The notes beneath the pieces are model-generated. The model had not been told where the DNA came from. It did no database searches and was given only the letters and a program-made list of their open reading frames with translations. A program made the position numbers and the translations under genes. From Clostridia bacterium (GTDB lineage: Bacteria; Bacillota; Clostridia; Christensenellales; Borkfalkiaceae), in assembly GCA_017504465.1 (NCBI GenBank), contig JAFVRE010000047.1:1-42618 (forward strand): a stretch of 42,618 nt of DNA, written 5' to 3'. Shown here one piece after another: positions 40,867-42,618 of this stretch (position 1 is its first letter; every line of letters begins with the position of its first letter).

Positions 40867-42522
40867 TTACGACAAACCAACAATCGTGCCGTCGGAAAGA
40901 AGATCTATCTTCTCCGCCGCAGGATGCGCGCCGAGTCCGGGCATTAACATAATTTTACCGGAGATGGCTACGATAAAGCCCGCGCCGCCCTTTAAAACGA
41001 TATCGCGAACGGTAACTCTAAAACCCCTAGGTCTGCCCAAAAGCTCTGCGTTATCCGAGAGCGAGTATTGCGTTTTTGCGATGATGACGGGCAAATTGCC
41101 TTCGCCTTTTTCTTCAATCGTTTTAATTTTCGCAAGCGCTTCCTCGGAGAAATCCACCCCGTCCGCGCCATAAATTTTGGTTGCGATATTTTCTATCTTT
41201 TTGCAAACGCCTTCGTCTAAGCCGTAAGCATATTCGAGTTTTGAAGGAATTTCGCAAGCTTCCACCACCGCTTGAGCAAGCTCCATACCGCCTTCGCCGC
41301 CCTTCAAGAACACGTCGGTAAACACCGCTTTTGCGTTTGCTTCCGCGACCGTTTTAAGTACGTAATCCGTTTCCGCTTGCGTATCCGTAAAAAATCTGTT
41401 CATAGCCACGACAACGGGCTTTTTATAGACGTTTTTCACGTTTTCGATATGTTTCAAAAGGTTGGGCATACCCTTTGCAAGCGCTTCGAGATTCTCTTCG
41501 GAAAGCGTTTCTTTGGTTGCGCCGCCGTGGAGTTTCAAAGCCTTTACCGTCGCTACGATTACAACGCAATCGGGCTCGATATTCGCCGCGCGGCACTTGG
41601 TATCAAGGAATTTTTCCGCCCCCAAATCAGCGCCGAAACCAGCTTCGGTGACCGCGTAATCGGCAAGGCTCATTGCGCAATAGGTAGCCTGAACGCTATT
41701 ACAGCCGTGCGCGATATTCGCAAACGGTCCGCCATGGATAAAGGCAGGCGTACCCTCGAGCGTTTGCACGAGATTAGGTTTCATAGCATCCTTTAATAAA
41801 ACCGCCATGGAACCGACTGCGCCGGGGATATCTTTTGCTCTTACGTAATCGCCGTTCGTATTCAAGCCGACGATGATATTTCCAAGACGTCTTTTCAAAT
41901 CGTCGATATCGGTAGCAAGGCACAAAACCGCCATGATTTCGCTAGCCGCCGTGATATCAAAATGGTCTTCTCTTTCTACGCCCCTGCCCTTACCGCCGAT
42001 CGTGACGTTAATAAGCTGGCGTTCGTTCATATCCATACAGCGATGGAAATAGATATTATTGACGTCGATATTCAACGCGTTGCCGCGGAAAATATGATTG
42101 TCCATAAGCGCGCAAAGCAGGTTATTTGCAGCCGTAATAGCATGAAGATCGCCCGTGAAATGTAAGTTGATCTCCGCCATGGGTACGACCTGCGCGTATC
42201 CGCCGCCCGCAGCCCCGCCTTTAATCCCAAACACAGGACCGAGCGAAGGCTCTCTCAAGGCAAGACAAGCCGATTTTCCGATCTTGGAAAGTCCGTCGGC
42301 AAGCCCGATGGAAACGGTCGTTTTCCCTTCGCCTGAAGCGGTGGGATTGATTGCGGTAACGAGCACAAGCTTTGCCTTGCGTTTTGCCGATTTCGGCAAA
42401 GACACTTTGGCTTTATATTTCCCGTAAAGCTCGAGTTCGTCTTCCGTTAAGTTCAGCTTTTTAGCAATCTCACGGATGTCTTGAAGTTTAGCGCTTTCGG
42501 CAATTTCAATATCAGACAACAT
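40867..42522 (-). CDS. fhs: Formate-tetrahydrofolate ligase
   Basis: This 551-aa homotetrameric ligase makes 10-formyl-THF from formate, THF and ATP in one-carbon metabolism or the methyl branch of the Wood-Ljungdahl pathway. Markers: the P-loop 'NPTASGEGKTT' (about residues 59-69, family usual PTPAGEGK), 'LALREPSLGPVFG', 'INLHFTGDLHAI', 'TEAGFGADLGAEKF', and 'VVAMNRFFTDT'. Length is that of the family. AGAGGTG precedes the ATG. It is monocistronic, with about 83 nt of leader after the visible -10 element. No other folate or acetogenesis gene is in the window. Confidence 0.97.
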   Translation of the reverse strand: MLSDIEIAESAKLQDIREIAKKLNLTEDELELYGKYKAKVSLPKSAKRKAKLVLVTAINPTASGEGKTTVSIGLADGLSKIGKSACLALREPSLGPVFGIKGGAAGGGYAQVVPMAEINLHFTGDLHAITAANNLLCALMDNHIFRGNALNIDVNNIYFHRCMDMNERQLINVTIGGKGRGVEREDHFDITAASEIMAVLCLATDIDDLKRRLGNIIVGLNTNGDYVRAKDIPGAVGSMAVLLKDAMKPNLVQTLEGTPAFIHGGPFANIAHGCNSVQATYCAMSLADYAVTEAGFGADLGAEKFLDTKCRAANIEPDCVVIVATVKALKLHGGATKETLSEENLEALAKGMPNLLKHIENVKNVYKKPVVVAMNRFFTDTQAETDYVLKTVAEANAKAVFTDVFLKGGEGGMELAQAVVEACEIPSKLEYAYGLDEGVCKKIENIATKIYGADGVDFSEEALAKIKTIEEKGEGNLPVIIAKTQYSLSDNAELLGRPRGFRVTVRDIVLKGGAGFIVAISGKIMLMPGLGAHPAAEKIDLLSDGTIVGLS

Positions 42523-42611
42523 AGTACACCTCTTAATTTCTTACCTATCGCAATCCGTTTGGGATAGCTTTCATTTTTTGTAGAGCAAAAAAATATATAC
42601 TCTCGCTTTAC

Positions 42612-42617
42612 ATTATA
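42612..42617 (-). promoter_or_regulatory. Likely -10 element of the fhs promoter
   Basis: TATAAT on the minus strand lies at the very end of the window; the -35 element would be beyond it. A small CTATC/GATAG hairpin lies in the leader (42545-42567). I see no known THF or ZTP riboswitch core. Confidence 0.45.
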
Positions 42618-42618
42618 A

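Noticed and set aside
42523..42611. Possible THF or ZTP riboswitch in the fhs leader
   Set aside because: The leader has only a weak five-bp hairpin and none of the conserved cores of those riboswitches.

Overview
The window reads as the chromosome of an anaerobic, probably spore-forming member of Bacillota class Clostridia. The support is consensus sigma-A promoters with strong AGGAG-type ribosome sites, LplABC-type sugar ABC transport lipoproteins, a SpoVT-type AbrB regulator behind a sigma-G-like promoter, a SigB/SigF-type sigma factor with partner-switching proteins, and formate-tetrahydrofolate ligase. An uncultured gut lineage is a guess from gene content; no rRNA or tRNA is present to place it. 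Most genes lie on the minus strand. I see no insertion sequence, integrase, CRISPR array or tRNA.

Left third (1-15260) is accessory and nutritional. A minus-strand operon runs solute-binding lipoprotein, two permeases, then a very large secreted Ig-like protein that leaves the window at position 1. No transport ATPase is present. Two more paralogous binding lipoproteins follow at 8576-10372 and 10690-12759, separated from the first by a plus-strand SGNH/GDSL esterase with its own consensus promoter. The third lipoprotein carries a Gly/Asn/Gln/Thr minisatellite linker and is flanked by a perfect 30-bp direct repeat that copies the 3' end of the upstream gene. It ends an operon that begins with an unusual metallo-beta-lactamase/glycerophosphodiesterase fusion and a PhnP-like metallo-hydrolase, behind a consensus promoter with a palindrome at the transcription start.

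15353-20050 is a six-gene operon. A TetR regulator (TTG start, palindrome at its promoter) is followed by an FMN split-barrel protein with a PCP_red-like tail, an NmrA/divinyl-reductase-like SDR, a DUF1295/steroid-reductase-like membrane protein, a second membrane protein, and a small protein whose sequence recalls ferredoxin-dependent bilin reductases. Several members resemble tetrapyrrole-reducing enzymes, so this is my best candidate for an undescribed system; the substrate is unknown.

20348-26290 holds an S41 protease with a PucR-type regulator, a plus-strand Lys/Ala-rich membrane protein, and a partner-switch sigma operon (STAS, degenerate ATPase-like protein, sigma factor, intact ATPase). 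From 26393 to the right edge the content is mainly housekeeping: secA-prfB-tsaD-metal permease; HIT protein with a small HEXXH protein; prmA-rsmE-mtaB; spoVT; glnS with a membrane protein; and fhs. Between them lie two kinds of unexplained repeat: a 106-bp tandem duplication (33883-34100), and a dispersed 17-mer that recurs in intergenic hairpins and terminators (20221, 28432, 37764, degenerate at 32898).
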